DNA of 64,000 nt from Trichaptum fuscoviolaceum (lineage: Eukaryota > Basidiomycota > Agaricomycetes > Hymenochaetales > Trichaptaceae), in NCBI GenBank assembly GCA_910574455.1, contig CAJSYZ010000001.1:3889424-3953423 (forward strand). Direction: 5' to 3'. The position numbers and the translations under genes are program-made. Each line of letters starts with the position of its first letter. Position 1 is the stretch's first letter. The notes under the pieces are model-generated. The model was not told the origin of the DNA, ran no database searches, and saw only the letters and a program-made list of their open reading frames with translations. This document shows positions 35,680 through 49,600 of the stretch, in pieces.

Positions 35680-37481
35680 ATGATTTCGGTAGATCCTTGA
35701 GCAGAATATCAGACATGCTTTGCGCTGATTTATTTGCTCGCAGGGCTTCTTCATATTCAACCAGAAAGGAGAGGTACGCTCTGGTACAATTTATGTATAC
35801 ATGCGTCCTAATACGACCACTCGTGCTAGGTACTCATCTCCAGGCTCTACCGGACTGATTTGAAGTGAGCACTCTAGAGTATAGAGCTTACTAGAGACAC
35901 TCATGCGTGCTCGCCTAGGCGGAGTATTGCAGATGTTTTTCGTATCCAAGTTGTTTCCAACAGCGATGTTCGGTCACCGATCATAACCTTGGGATCCACG
36001 AGCTTCTTCCATGTCCGGACGAACAATCTCTACATTATGGCAGTTACCAAGTGAGAGATTTTATCCGAGCTCGACCATTAGTTGTATGGATAATTGATAT
36101 TTTCTAGAAATAACGCCAATGCTGCCCTCGTCTTCGAGTTTTGTTACCGCTTCATCTCCATTGCGCGTTCGTACTTCGGGAAAATCGACGAGGAGTCTGT
36201 GAAGAGTAATTTTGTGCTGATATATGAGCTTATCGATGGTGCGATTGTTACTCGCTCCATTGCCTCGAATACAGACTGATGAATGAGGTAGAAATCATCG
36301 ATTTCGGATACCCACAAAATAGCGAAACAGATACCCTGAAGACATACATCACCACTGAAAGTATCCGTGCATCTCCCGCGGCAGTGGTACGTGCCTATCA
36401 TATACAGCTGATCCTTCATTATAATGTTTCCCGCAGGAGGAATCATCGAAGATCACGTCGCAAGCGACTGGTGCTATAAGTTGGCGGAGACCCGATGTCA
36501 AATATAAGAAGAATGAGGCATTCGTTGACGTTGTGGAAACTGTTAACCTCATAATGAGTGCTAAGGGTAAATCAAAAATATTCAGCATCTTCGCTTTTGT
36601 TTACAACACTATATAGGCACGACCCTCCGGTCAGACGTCGACGGACACATCCTCATGCGAGCGTATTTATCAGGAACACCCGAATGCAAGTTCGGATTGA
36701 ATGATAAGCTTGTCCTTGACCAGAGCGAACGTGGGGTGAGCGACGCCGTCGAGCTGGACGACTGTCAATTTCATCAATGCGTTCGCCTAAACGAATGGGA
36801 CTCGGATAGAACAATCAGCTTCATCCCACCAGATGGAGAGTTTGAGCTAATGAAGTATGTCCAAAAATATTTGATAAAGACAGCATGCTAAGACTTCAAC
36901 AGATACCGATCAACTTCGAACATCAATTTGCCACTCAAAGTGTTACCAACTGTGACAGAAATAGGAACTACCCAAGTGTCATATATTGTCAGCATCCGGA
37001 CGAACTTCAATCCTAAATTGTCAGCAACGAGTGTTGTCCTTCGTATACCCACACCCTTGAACACGACCAGTGTCGATTGCAAAGTGCAGAACGGAAAGGC
37101 GAAGTATGTCCCCGCTGAGAATGTTATAGTCTGGAAGTAAGCAACTATTCCCTCAAATAACTCGGTAAAGGCTAAATTCCCTTTTCTAGAATACCTCGTA
37201 TCCAAGGTGGCCAGGAGTGCACACTATCTGGTACAGCACAGCTCACTGCGACGACTCACCGACAAGCTTGGGCTAGGCCACCAATAGACGTCGACTTCCA
37301 GGTCTTGATGTTCACGGCATCTGGCCTACTGGTTCGCTTCCTGAAAGTTTTCGAGAAGAACAACTATCACAGCATCAAGTGGGTTCGCTACTTAACGAAG
37401 GCTAACGGAGGCTATCAAATACGGGTAAGTAGCGATTGGACCTGCTAGTGAGCACGAGACTGACGTATTCTTCAGTTCTGA
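35680..37481 (+). CDS. APM4: AP-2 clathrin adaptor complex, mu (medium) subunit
   Basis: Model: join(35680..35688,35744..35773,35830..35864,35919..36050,36108..36238,36292..36386,36437..36566,36617..36854,36903..37136,37190..37424,37476..37481), 424 aa. The start [13 protein letters not shown] is spread over a 9-nt first exon and a 30-nt second exon, and matches the [13 protein letters not shown] start of AP-2 mu, not AP-1. The longin-like N-domain has [19 protein letters not shown] and [18 protein letters not shown]; the mu-homology domain has [38 protein letters not shown] and [16 protein letters not shown]. The final exon holds only Phe and stop (37476-37481), giving YQIRF. AP-2 selects plasma-membrane cargo (YXX-phi signals) for endocytosis. 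All ten introns keep phase. Confidence 0.95.
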
Positions 37482-37807
37482 TTAACTATCCCTTGCTATG
37501 TATAATTTTTGTACTACATACGTGGATGTTTATACATATAGCTCTCTAATGTTATCGCGAAAAAAATCACCTATGTTGGAAGAAAATCTTTAATATATTC
37601 GTGTGTAGCACCTCGCGTGACCCTGCCACTGGCAGTGTTCGGAACGGCGCAAGAACCCGACAATCCGAGTCCGTTCTCAGCTGCATAATCTCTGGCTACT
37701 GCCGCTTGCTGCTTCCTTCCAATTCATCTTGAGCTTCGTCCGTCTCGCGCTCTCTCTGCTCGACCTCCTTCACTCTCACCTGCCCTCGGGCCTTTACAAC
37801 AGAACAA
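37482..37807. other. Intergenic region upstream of the SAPS gene
   Basis: This is a 326-bp spacer. A CT-rich stretch near 37730-37790 probably marks the transcription start region of the next gene. Confidence 0.4.
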
Positions 37808-40800
37808 ATGTTCTGGAAGTAAGCGTTATCTTGCATTACCCAATATTGTCATTCTTAATTGGGGGATCTCTCAGGTTCGGCTACCAAAACACTTCAGCAA
37901 TCGACACACTTCTAGACAAGGATGAAATATCCCTAGAAGCAATTCTAGACGAAGAAGAACTACTTCAGGAGTGCAAATCTCAGAACACCCGACTTATTGA
38001 CTATCTCCAGAGAAGAGATGTCCTCCAAAGATTATTCGGTTATGTTATTGGAACTATAGAAGGAGAGGGAGAAGCAAAGTACAAGTACGTCGTGTCTGCT
38101 TATAGCGAGAAGTGATTTCTGATGGTTAAGGACACGAAGATATCCCTACGTTGCGACTGAGGTATTATGCAGCGAGATATGGTCTATCGTTGAGACTTGT
38201 ATCGAAAATGCGAACCAGCTACTGACACCTTTTTGGGACGCTGTATTGGATACAAGTATAGACGATATGAAGGCACAGAATGTCATGGCCTCTCATTTCA
38301 CCAAAATCAACTCTACTTTCCTGAGCAAAAAACCGACTGAGGTACTGTGGTTAATTCTATTCTTTTCGTCTTCGCCACAGACCTCCTTTCCAGATGCTGG
38401 CATTTATCCGGTCTCAACGTGCAATCGTCGAGCGCATTTTGCAACACATAGAGACACCAGCGATTGTGGATCTGTTGGTTAGAATTATGCAGTTGGATGA
38501 ACACACAGCAGGCATGGGCGTTTTAGAAGTATGTCACTGTCCGCAGTCTACTCATGGTCGAACCCTCATAACGAGACGGCCTGCAGTGGCTCTCCAAGGA
38601 GCGATTAATACCACGACTCGTGGACCTCCTTTCACCAGACAACACGGTGTCTATGCACTCCGTCGTGTCTGAATTAGTGAAAGGAATCATCTCTATGTCA
38701 GCACCGTCTCCTGGTGCTGGCCTTACCGATGGACACCAGACGGGACCAGCATCCAACTTGTTCGCGAGACAGCTATCTCGTAAAGAAAACGTAGAGAAGT
38801 TGGTTGGGTTTATGCTTGACGACATCTCTTTCGAGATGCAGTTGAAGGCGGAGGCGAAATCTTACCAAATCAATGGCCATTCTACGGACTCAGCAGGCAC
38901 GTATGATGCTTCAAACCCTTTGGAAAATCAACCACTCGGTTCTCCGCCAATACCCAACCTGGAAACGGCCCTGTCCTCCGGAACGCACGCGATATCCATA
39001 ATAATTGAGCTCATCCGGAAGAATAACTCCGATTACTTCGAGCCGTACCTTTTTCATACTCTTCGAAATAGGCTTATTCAGGTGCAGCAACATATGCATG
39101 TGCAGAGCGACAGCGGCCGAGAAGCTCTTGAACAAGCCTTCGACGAGATGGTTGACAGGATGGGTGTGGTGAATCTAGGCCCCATGTTAGAAATTATGTG
39201 CGAGAGGCTTGAGCGTTTCCAACAGCTCTTACACAAGCCCCGATCTTCAGTAAGAAATTTTCACATAGGCCTTGCATTCTGGTACTTGCTGATTCTTGAC
39301 TCGAGGTAGAAGAGATTCCGACGACTATCGGCGCTCTTGTACCGTTAACATTCGAACGGTTCCGGATCTGTGAGCTCTACGCAGAGCTGTTGCATTGCTC
39401 GAATATGTCGCTGTTAAACCGCTCGTCAGAGTTTGACAAACTTTATGATGCGGAAGGTCGGCTGCAGGGCGGCCTATCGGCGCTTGAAGAGCTGGCGCGC
39501 GTGATCGCCATAGGCTCGGGTACTGACGAGCAAAGTAGCATGGATGCTGATACAGACGAGATGGAACCAGCGCAAGAGCTCCCTATCTCGGTAGCGTCTA
39601 CGGATATCTCGGTGCTCGAATACTCAGACGAAGATGAGGAAATGAGTGATGGTGATAATAGCAGTACAGACGATGTCATGGAGGAAATTGACATGAATGA
39701 TGATCCACCAATCTCAACACCCCCACCTGTGTCACCAAGAGAGGAGGAACCTCTCGAACATCCGCCATTAATAGTTCCTTCATCTCCGAACGCCTCATCG
39801 ATACCTTCTCCTTCTGAGTTAGCCGCATCAGGTACAACTCTGGGACGTACTCAGAGTCTAACGTTTGCCTGCACGGAGTCGGATCGGTCCGCTTCTCGCC
39901 CGGCTTCCGTTGGGTCACGGAGAAGCAGTAAACGTATAATATCGAAAGACTTCTCCGGACCGTTGCCTATTGGCGATAGACTAAAACAACGTTTCGCGGA
40001 GACGCGTGTTCTCTCAACTTTACTTGTAAGTTATCTTGAGTTAATCTGCGTTCCTTGGGATCCGCTGATAAGCCCTCAGGATCTCTTCTTTGACTTTCCG
40101 TGGAACAACTTTCTACACAGCGTCGTATACGATGTCCTCCACCAAATTCTTACCGGCCGAGTGGATTCTGGATACAATAGAGAGCTCACTATCTCTCTTT
40201 TCCGCGACGGTCGCTTGTTAAACCGGATAGTCGACGCACAGAAACGAAATGACTTGGAGAGGCACGTTAATTCAATCTCATGTATGAGGAACTTACATTT
40301 ATTGTCTACTTCTAGTGCAAAGCGAAAACATGTGCGACTAGGATATATGGGCCATCTTACCCTAATATCCGAGGATGTGATTAGTGCCCTCGAGCATTTT
40401 CCTCCTGATCTTCGATTAGAACTCGCAAAATACGCACCCCAGCCAGAATGGGATGATTACGTTGGTGGAAGGTATCATGAGACGAAAACAAAAGATACTT
40501 GCTTGCTCGGTGGTGGAAAGCCCTCTGTGACAGCGGGTGTTGGCCGTGGCGCGGGTAAGTGGAGGGTGGATGAGGCAGAGATAAACCCAAATCCGGCGAG
40601 TAATGGGACCACGGCGTTGGCTGTGGCAGATGATCCCGCAAACCGAGGGGAATTCCGAAGAACATCACGTCTCACAAGGGAGTCCAGTGCAGATTTTGGG
40701 ATTGCACCCGTATCTCATGATGAAGAAGATGAAGACGTTGGGACAGGCCCACCACAGGTAATTGTCACGGCTTCTGTACTTGGACGGAATTGATATCTTA

Positions 40801-41515
40801 TTATTACCTTTCCAGTTTGCGAGTTACCTGGCACAAGCTATGTCGTCCCATGCCGCTTCATCGTCAGACGACGGCTCAGATGACGAAGACGAGGATGGTG
40901 GATGGTTAGCACAGAGATTCGCTTTAGGTGCTCCACCTCTATCGGCAAGGAACCGTACGACTGAGCGTGCGCCTTTGGAGACATCGGACTTTGATGCAAG
41001 TCACTCGTGTTCAGTTTTTTTTTTTTTCATATGCTGACGTTTTCCTCCAGGATGCTTTCACGCCAAGCGACTTCCCACAAAGAGTCAGAGATACTGTGAA
41101 TCAGTTCGATGATAATTTCGCTTTTGATGTGAGATCATGAGTTATCCCTAAATATACCTTGCTCAGTTCATGTGAACAGGATGAGGACACCTTTGGTCCA
41201 TTTTCCGATGCGGCTGCGGCTATATCGTCACACTCTAGAGACCCATTCGGGGTTCCGAGTTTGTCTGAAGATGCAGACGATACTTCATTTGATCAGTTCG
41301 GCGATTTTGGCGATTTCCAGGCCGCTGATGGCGATCTCACACCTACGGGAGGTAGCTGGACATTTGCGAGCGATACAAGTGTCAGCTCTGAATCTGACGA
41401 AACAGAGGTCATTCAGGTAGACGCGGAAAGGACACAAATCGATTCTCCCGACAATTCTCTCCAGTCAGGAAATTTGCGGACAGACCCATTAGACTCCCTC
41501 CAGCCACCTTCGTAG
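37808..41515 (+). CDS. SIT4 phosphatase-associated protein (SAPS domain; PP6 regulatory subunit)
   Basis: Model: join(37808..37818,37875..38084,38131..38341,38394..38528,38587..39249,39306..40025,40080..40261,40316..40757,40816..40995,41051..41128,41180..41515), 1055 aa. SAP proteins (yeast Sap155/185/190, human PP6R1-3) bind the Sit4/PP6 catalytic subunit and act in cell-cycle and TOR signalling. The start MFWKFGYQNTSAIDTLLDK is the conserved SAPS beginning. Later blocks are YPYVATEVLCSEIWSI, EWLSKERLIPRLVDLLSP, FERFRICELYAELLHCSNM, DLFFDFPWNNFLHSVVYD and VRLGYMGHLTLISEDVI. An acidic insert lies at about 39540-39720, and the Ser/Asp-rich tail has FDAFG-like patches. Two introns have GC donors (40262 and 40996). 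Introns at 40026 and 40262 are 54 nt and stop-free. Confidence 0.93.
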
Positions 41516-41689
41516 TAATAGATTATATATGTAATCAGGCATGTATTCATCGTAGCGTGTTCTATGCCTTCGGACGCCCAGATACCACTTTTTTCATTGT
41601 CATCTGAAGAGACTTTGTAGCATACTGTTAATTGCAAGTGATGCCGCGTCCGCAAACTTTGTTGTCGACGACGGCTCTGGCTTTGCGAG

Positions 41690-42713
41690 TCATTCTGGTT
41701 TGAACTGATACCCTGATTCCCTTTGGACAACGGAAAACGAAATACCACCTAAGCTTTCGCCATCTTCTAGAGATAGTTCCCCGGTCACTTCATCACCTGG
41801 CGAGACGGGACCTACGCCAGACGGCGTACCGGTCAACAGAAGATCTCCTTCCTAAGCATGCGAACTTGTATGAGCAAATCGTAAATGCTGTATGCGTAGG
41901 TAGAGTACTTACTTCGAGTGTCATTATTGAGGACACATGTTCGATAAGTTTGGGTATACGGAAGATCATGTCTGATGTTGTTCCGTTCTGCTTGAACTCG
42001 CCATTGATCTATTACATGCATGTACAGTCAACATGTCGTATGTGCTATAAGACGTCTGAGTAAGAATTCGAACCTTCAACCAAATCTTAAGTTTATGCGG
42101 GTCTGGAACAGAGGTGCGAGGGATGAAAGAACTTTCGGTCACAATTCAGCAAAGATTCAGGAGCATATTATAATCCATACAACGTACCCGACTGGAGTAA
42201 AGGTGTCAAAGCCTTTCGCTGCGGACCATGGTAAGCCCTTCTTCTTTACTGCATCCTGCATGTTTCGCCCAGTCATATCGATCGCCAAAGCTATAATACG
42301 TATCATATGAATAAATTTTCGATGAAGATAAGCTTGCAACATTCACCATAGCCCGCAATATGTGAGTCGGCATGTGCTTCTGGGATATCCTTTCCACCCT
42401 TCCCAATAACCACACCAAGTTCGACTGAGAGTATATGAGTGAGAGTTTTGTGATTTCAATGAATGTTTCATTTACTTTCATGATGCGCTATGACTCCTCG
42501 GGGAATTTCTATCTTGCCGCCAGATGGAACATAGCTCGTCGTAGGCTTCAGGAAGAAGAATGGTTCCTTTGGTACGGTGTTATTCAGTTCCTTAACATGC
42601 TCGACGTAGTTACGCCCGATGGCTACAATCTAGGGATACATAAGTTCAATTTTACGAGCTGTGAATTCGGCTAGCACCTTCTTGCCCGTCCGTACGAACG
42701 ACGCTGCAGCCAT
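41690..42713 (-). CDS. Fumarylacetoacetate hydrolase-family protein (FAHD1-like acylpyruvase / oxaloacetate decarboxylase)
   Basis: Model: complement(join(41690..41851,41913..42008,42074..42131,42188..42290,42347..42424,42476..42629,42678..42713)), 228 aa, close to the ~220 aa of FAHD1. FAHD1 is a mitochondrial Mg-dependent acylpyruvate hydrolase and oxaloacetate decarboxylase. Seen motifs: [27 protein letters not shown], the metal-binding [15 protein letters not shown] with two Glu, [10 protein letters not shown] with the metal Asp, [18 protein letters not shown]-like [16 protein letters not shown], and [15 protein letters not shown]. The N-terminal 12-residue exon ([12 protein letters not shown]) could start a short targeting signal. 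Convergent with the SAPS gene, with 174 bp between stops. Confidence 0.93.
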
Positions 42714-43602
42714 GGTTGTTGGGGTAAACGTGTTAAGAGCTCATCGGAGAACAGGTCGCTTTGAATAGAATATTGCGCGAGAACATTTGACGCCAGACCC
42801 GACTGCCATCACATTTAGTGGCTCCGCTGAACCTGCAGTGTATTAACGCACTTCACTACTAAGTCGTTGCGGTTCGTTGTTGATGCCATACAGAATATAT
42901 GATTACAATGCGATACATGACTGCCAGAGCCATGAGCCGCGTTTGCTACAACCAGTACATATTGGCGCCAGCCGCCAGACGGAGTCAGTGAACACTGAAC
43001 TTATTTACTCATTCCTGCTCAAACGCATTTCTGCATTGCATACGATAAGGTCGCCAGAATGCACATTCGAGGCAACATGCGCGACAGAGGCAAAATGCGA
43101 GTGTGCTAAACTGCAGTGGTAGGTGAAAAACAATTCTTAAGAAAGTAAGATATGTTCCAGTCCCAAAACTTGGCGAGGTAGAGTAGCATCCAATCCAAAC
43201 ATTCATAACAAGATAGGTCCCAAAATGAGCAGATCCATGTGCACTACTAGGCTAGAAGCGGCTGTTTATCACCACTGGTATTACGGTTGTGTCTTCGTAC
43301 TGGCGAACTTCTTCAAGTTGGAGGTCTCTAGTCAAACGTTTCTCCTAACGCATCCGTTGAGTTACACTCGGAGGCTCACTCCAAAGAGGGGATGACAGTT
43401 AGCCTTTGCCAGTGGTTGAGGTGAGCTCGCGATCGGAACCTTGAAAGATGTTGTTTCGAATAAATTCCTCCATTTTGTAGTAATTTTAAGGGTGAGCCAA
43501 TTTAGGCGATTTCACGTGGAGTGTCAATCAACTCAGGCTATCGGTGTCGCGCGTCAGTGACGCGCTCGACGTGAAGCACCATCACAGCAGGTGTGCTATA
43601 CG
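42714..43602. promoter_or_regulatory. Divergent intergenic region (FAHD1-like / STT4)
   Basis: It is 889 bp between two start codons. No coding or RNA feature could be supported. Confidence 0.4.
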
Positions 43603-46600
43603 ATGGACTGGTCAGTACTCACTGCTACAAAGATAAAGCGCAAAACTAATATTGTTTCAGCCTTGAGTTTGGGAATCTTCAGCGGCTTATTTACGCTGAT
43701 CTCGCAAGGAATATCGGAGAGTCGAGAGATGACCCTGACGTCCAGCACTCAATAGATGTTGTGAAGTCCAATGTCGAAGTACACTCAAACGTTGAGAAGG
43801 GGGAAGAAATTGGCTTGCGCAAAAGGCAGCGTGTCTTCATGGTGCGTTTACTCAAAGAATATTCAACGAATGCTAACCTCTACCGAAGCCTGCCTCAAGA
43901 GCAAATTGCAACATTGGCTTTGCCCAGCTCGCATCGAACCTACCCTCTTCTAATGTCGATGCCGCATTCCCCATATTAGTCGAATTACTTCTTGAAATTC
44001 CGGATATCGAGTTTGAAAAGACTCTCATCTGGGACAGTACGTTGGGATCCATGCCCTTTTCATGTTTAATGACTTACATCTACTCTCTCTAGATTGGTCT
44101 TTGCCAGACCAGCTTGTTTGCATGACTGTTTCTGCTCTCCTCCATTTAGCTGTACTATACCCTCGCTACAGGTCGGATGCCACCTCATCTATTTTACACT
44201 TCTCTTCCAAAATAATTGAGCGTCTGAAGATGGAACATCGTGAGTGTCTATATACAAACTTTGATGATACTTATTAAATCCTCTCTTTCGGCAGCGAACG
44301 ACGTACTTGTCCAATACGCTCCTTCCTTCCATGGTCTCTACCGTGCCATCATATCATCGCCCTTCTCTTGGTCTATCGAAGAATGGACTGAACTCACTTC
44401 CAATCTCCAAAGTCTTCTCCTGCCCGAAGTCGTCGACCAGCTCAATGACTTACTGCCGGATTTCCTTCAAGGGGAGGAGAACGATCCGGAAGAATCGCGT
44501 TTCGTGCAAATATTCCTCGCTCGCTATGTAAATCGGGACCGACCATTGACGGGCTACTTCATCGTCTGTTGTCTGATGGAAATCATTTGGACAGTGCTTG
44601 CTCAGACGTTGTCACCTCCACCGCAAGCTGAAACCATCTCATTTGACGCAGTCGCTTTAGAAGAAGAAGCTGCTGCTGCCAACCGCGTATGGGGGAGACT
44701 CATGCGCAAGGCTATCCCAGATCAAGACGTTGCAGACAGTTCACGAGACATGCTGGACAAGGTTTCGGGTTATGCCATTCGATGCTTCACAGATCTTCTA
44801 ATGCAGATTGAGAGTATGGATACTGAGCCATCTCTTGACACATACGCTTGGGAGACTATGTCAGAATCTTTGGTCCGTACCCTCAAACTTCATCTTCGAG
44901 TGATGTTCTCATTTCAGCAATCAGAAACTCGCCTCAATATGCTCTGTAGCCTTGAAAGAAATGAACGTCGAGCTATTGAATCATGTAAAACAACTCTTGA
45001 GCGAAGATGCACCGATTGTGGATAGCCTAGTGCAGGAGGCTGCGCTTAAGTCAACTAGCGTGCTCGTACAAAAGTAAGTATCATGACATTGAAAGGCTCT
45101 ATTTTCGTTGAATTTGCCTTGAAGTTTTCCACCAATCGCATCCATGATGTCTGGCCACCTTCGCCGTTATGTTACTTCTCCTTTACCGATGTTTGAGTAC
45201 GAATTTGCTTCCGAAACTCGCGCACCTCCGCCTCTTGCAGCGGCAGCAAAATGTCTCGCAATGTGCATTAGCTTGGCTCCGGGGGACGACTTCATCATGT
45301 CGAATATGTATTCGTTGTTGAACTATGTCTCTGCGACAAGCAAGGAAGCACATGATGGTTCCTGGAGTTATGCTTCATCGCTTCAGTCTGCTGATCAATC
45401 CACGATGCAGTCATTAAAGACAGGTTTACAGACATTTAATGAGGATCAGCAACGGCTCATTGGAATAAGCACAATTTCTGTAGTCACCTGTTTGGCGACG
45501 GAGTTCAAGATCGATGAGGTATTATGTTTTCCGCTTGGCGTTGGAACCGATAATGACTCTTGTCAATACTCAGGTTACCCGACTAACTGTGTCAATGCTT
45601 CTTCAGCGTCTCCGCTCTGCTGAACCAACCGTGGAGGCGGCGATTGTCTACAATCTCGTCGAGCTAGCAATCATCGCACCTGAAAACGCGTTTGGCGATA
45701 TAATCAAGGCTTTCTCCTTTATTAACCGATCCGCGAATCCTGACGACCCGAGGTTCTCTAATAATACTGTGAGCCGCAGCTTTCCGGTAGGCCTTGAGCT
45801 TAATATGACTGACGTCCTTAGACCCTTGCTGCGCAAACGAGACTTGCTCAGGAACTCCGGAAGAGACCCGAGTTTCGGAGTGTCTACCTTCTCGAGCTAC
45901 TCAGTTTGTTCATTGACAAAGGTGTTGCAATTCAGAATGCTGCGATTTCTAATCAACACCTAAAGGTATGGGTTGTCACTGCCTTGACGAGCTCTCCTAA
46001 CCTCTTGACAGACTGATGATATGGTCGATCAGCTCGGCTCGCTCCTCTTACCAATTGACGCTTTGCTGAGTCAGAGAGACTTCAACCCGTCGGTCGATGC
46101 CTCCTCGGAGACAGTAGCGCTCTTCCGCAACCTTTGGTTCCTCTGTGTTTTGTTCCGTTTCACTCAGGAGGAGCGTGGGGATCCCTCGACGGACTGGCAG
46201 GTAGCTGCACTTACAAGAATTGCTATCAAGACACCACCTATCGTCCTAGAGGAAGTTCCAGACTTTGTAACAAGTAATCTGGAGTACAACACGATCATTC
46301 GGCAAGAATTTGTCCAACATGTGAGGGCATAACTTTCCTCTTCTATCAATTCAGGTCTTTTGATGAATAATGATTCAGGCAACATCGACACATCGTGCCA
46401 TTCTCTCGAAGCTGATCGCCATCAGGCAAAGCGAAATCAAGTACCTCCTTCCGACACAAGTGATCTTTCTTTTGACCATGTATGAGCTCGAAACTATGCG
46501 TTCGTCCGTCGGTTATCCATCTTCACTACCAATGTACTTCGTAAACGAAAGCGTGAATGGGCACGCAGCTCTATCGGGCTGTATGGATTCATTGGTCGAT

Positions 46601-49600
46601 AAAGTTAGTTTTCGACTAAGATATGGGTGGATAATAACTTAACATGAATTTGCAGATTATCCTAGTGGCAATTAGTGAAATCAGCAGACGAGTCGTCGAG
46701 CATTCAATTCCGGATAGCGTATCAAAGGAAATGCGAAAATTGCTCGTCTTTAGCTGTCATAGAGTTTCGAAGGCGCGTGATGTCGCGATGAGATATCTCA
46801 ATAGGTTGATCAGCTCCTTTCCCTCGTTGATGTGTGATGCAACTTTGGTGTATGCGATCCTTGAGGTCCTTACGTTGTTACGCCGGGCGTGCGAAGGCGA
46901 GTACACAGACGAGGTAGGCTAGTGTTTCCTCCCTTTCATTGCGTATTGGCACGCTCGAGGCTTATATTTGTTACTCCAGTATGATCCAGTGTACGACTTC
47001 CATTCAGAGCTATCGAATATCGATATACAACTATCTGACTCATACCAAACTCGAAATGACATGCTATCTCGTTTGCATATGACCTCCATCACTTGGTTTG
47101 AACTTGCACTAGCGCGTGCGCCAATTGAGTTCCAGGCGACTTTGCAGGTACGCATAGGAATGAAGTTACTCAGATACAGAACTAAAATACAAATCATTAG
47201 AAATATCTCACTGCAAATCAGATGCAAACGTCGATCAACTCCTCTGAGCTCGGTGCATCGGTGGCCTTGCAGTTTGCAAGTGCTGTAGGGCCATCTGAAC
47301 GAAAACTCGGTAATTACGATAACCGAATGCTTGTTTACTACATAATAACCTCCTTGTACAGCGCCTGTCTCTGGTACGAGCATCTGGAAACCAGATCGGT
47401 CGAAGTTAGTTGCTACGCAAATTGCTTGTAAGGAGAGGTTCACAGGTGAAGTAAAAGGACTTGCTCTCGCCAGAGCCAAGTTAGGCACGTCTTTACATCA
47501 TGCTCTTGATACTTTCGACTAAGATTTCATTAGAAGGCAATAAAGGGTTTAACTCGTGTCATCTCTCTCGAACCGGAGACGTTGACGTGAAGGAAGCGAT
47601 GATTGAGGTCTTTCGCGACGTTCAGACGAAGAAGAGTACCATGACGATGTCCAAACTGAGGGAATTGCTCTTCCGTTGTGCCGCCGCGTTGGTCCATAAA
47701 CATGATGTTAGTGACCTTCGATCGCCTATCATTACTCTACGCCGACTCAAGTTTCTCGATTGCAGACAGACTATGACATGTTACACTACCTTGTCGCACT
47801 GCCCTTCCAGATTTTTAGCTTATCTGTAATATCCGCGAGTATAGAAGTATGGACCTGGATCATTGGAGAGCGGCCTGACTTAGAGGTACCTCTTCTCATG
47901 GAGATCGACGTGTCTTGGACAATAACAATCAGGAAAAAGATTGGTTTATTCTCAGAATTAATGAAGTAAGTTGAACTAGTTATGCCGAAACCTTCGTCTG
48001 ACTATTATCTCCAGTCCCACAGACCCTTTTACCCATTCCGTCGAGTACAGTCCTACAGACAAATCTATCATCGATCGCTCAGCTACAGGAGCCCGTAAAC
48101 TTCTGACGCCTCACAGTTTGATCTTACAAATGCTATTGAGCAGGTTCCAAGCGGCACGTTATCGTAAACCGGGGTTGATGTTCCTCATAACCCGCCTTGT
48201 ACTTCGCTCTGCTCGTGCACACAAATCTATGAGGTATGTGACATTATCCTGTGCAAGATGCCAGTCTGATGCAATTCGCAGCACACATCCTTTGGCGCGG
48301 GAAGCTCGATTTTCATTCCTTTTATTTGGGTTTGAGGCTCTCAAGAGCTCGAAGATGGATTCCCACTGTGAACAACAGCTTCGAGAAGCCTTGTATCAGA
48401 CAGCGTTCTCATGGTTCACTGTGCGGCCTCAGTATGTTCATACCTTTACAATCATTTTAGCCCTCTGTTGACTGCTGGCAGGTGGTCGTATGGTGCCAGT
48501 CGCGTACAGATTGAAGCAGACATAAAAATCCTAAACGACTTTCAATCTCTGCTGCAGCAAGACGCTCTTCGTGGATCTCATACTATATCAAGTGCTTCGC
48601 TATCAGGTTCCATATCAAGTTCAAGAGGTAAGTATGCTCGGATGAGGACGAAGTCTATAAAGCTAAAAGCGACATTAAGAATTAAAGGGTGCAAATCACT
48701 TGCTACGCCTCCTCATTGAGAACGAAATCTATCGACTTAGGGTATGGGACAACCCGGTGAATGAACCGAAACGTTGTGTAGATCATGTAACGGTCCTAGA
48801 AAGGGGCATGACCGAGGTATTGTCTTCGATTCCGGATGTTATCGATTTCTAAAACAGTGGGTATAGGATTCATGGACTACGGTGGTTCGAACTGCCTGGA
48901 AAATCGACCCGGCTCTAGTCGTTCACCTTGCAGAGCGGTTTAAGTACTGGCCTGTTGTAGAAAGAGAAGCTGGTCGGTGGATACGCGCTCACACCCGTGA
49001 TGTGTTGGACTATGCAGAGGCTCTCCGCTTTGTCGTAGGGCAGCGGCTTGACCGTTATGTGGCCCGTGATCTGAGGGTGAGTCCGGGCTATTGTAAATTC
49101 AGAGTCCTTCGGGAAACGATCTCCTACAGCATGTCTTGTTATGGGCTCCCGTGACACCAGTGGCTGCCGTATCCTTCTTCGAACCTCGCTATGCCAACGA
49201 TCCTGTATTATTGCAGTACGCACACCGTGTTCTCGAACAGCACGCGGTCGGTGTGACGTTCTTTTTCGTCCCTCAAATTGTACAATCCTTGCGCAATGAT
49301 CACCTTGGTGAGTCATTCATTCAGATCTGTACATGGTCAGGATCTGAAGATGTGTCAGGCTATGTCAAGAGGTTCATTTTTGAAACTGCGAAAATTTCAC
49401 AGTTGTTCTGTCACCAAATAATCTGGAATATGAAAGCCAATTGCTACAAGGACGATGCTGCCGAGATTGTACGTCTGTGCTGTATGCTACATATAAGGAT
49501 GGCTTGCTGAACAAAATCAGGAAGATCCCATGAAGCCGCACCTCGATAAGATGACCGAACTCGTTGTTGGTTCGCTTTCTGGCGAAGCTCGAGATTTCTA

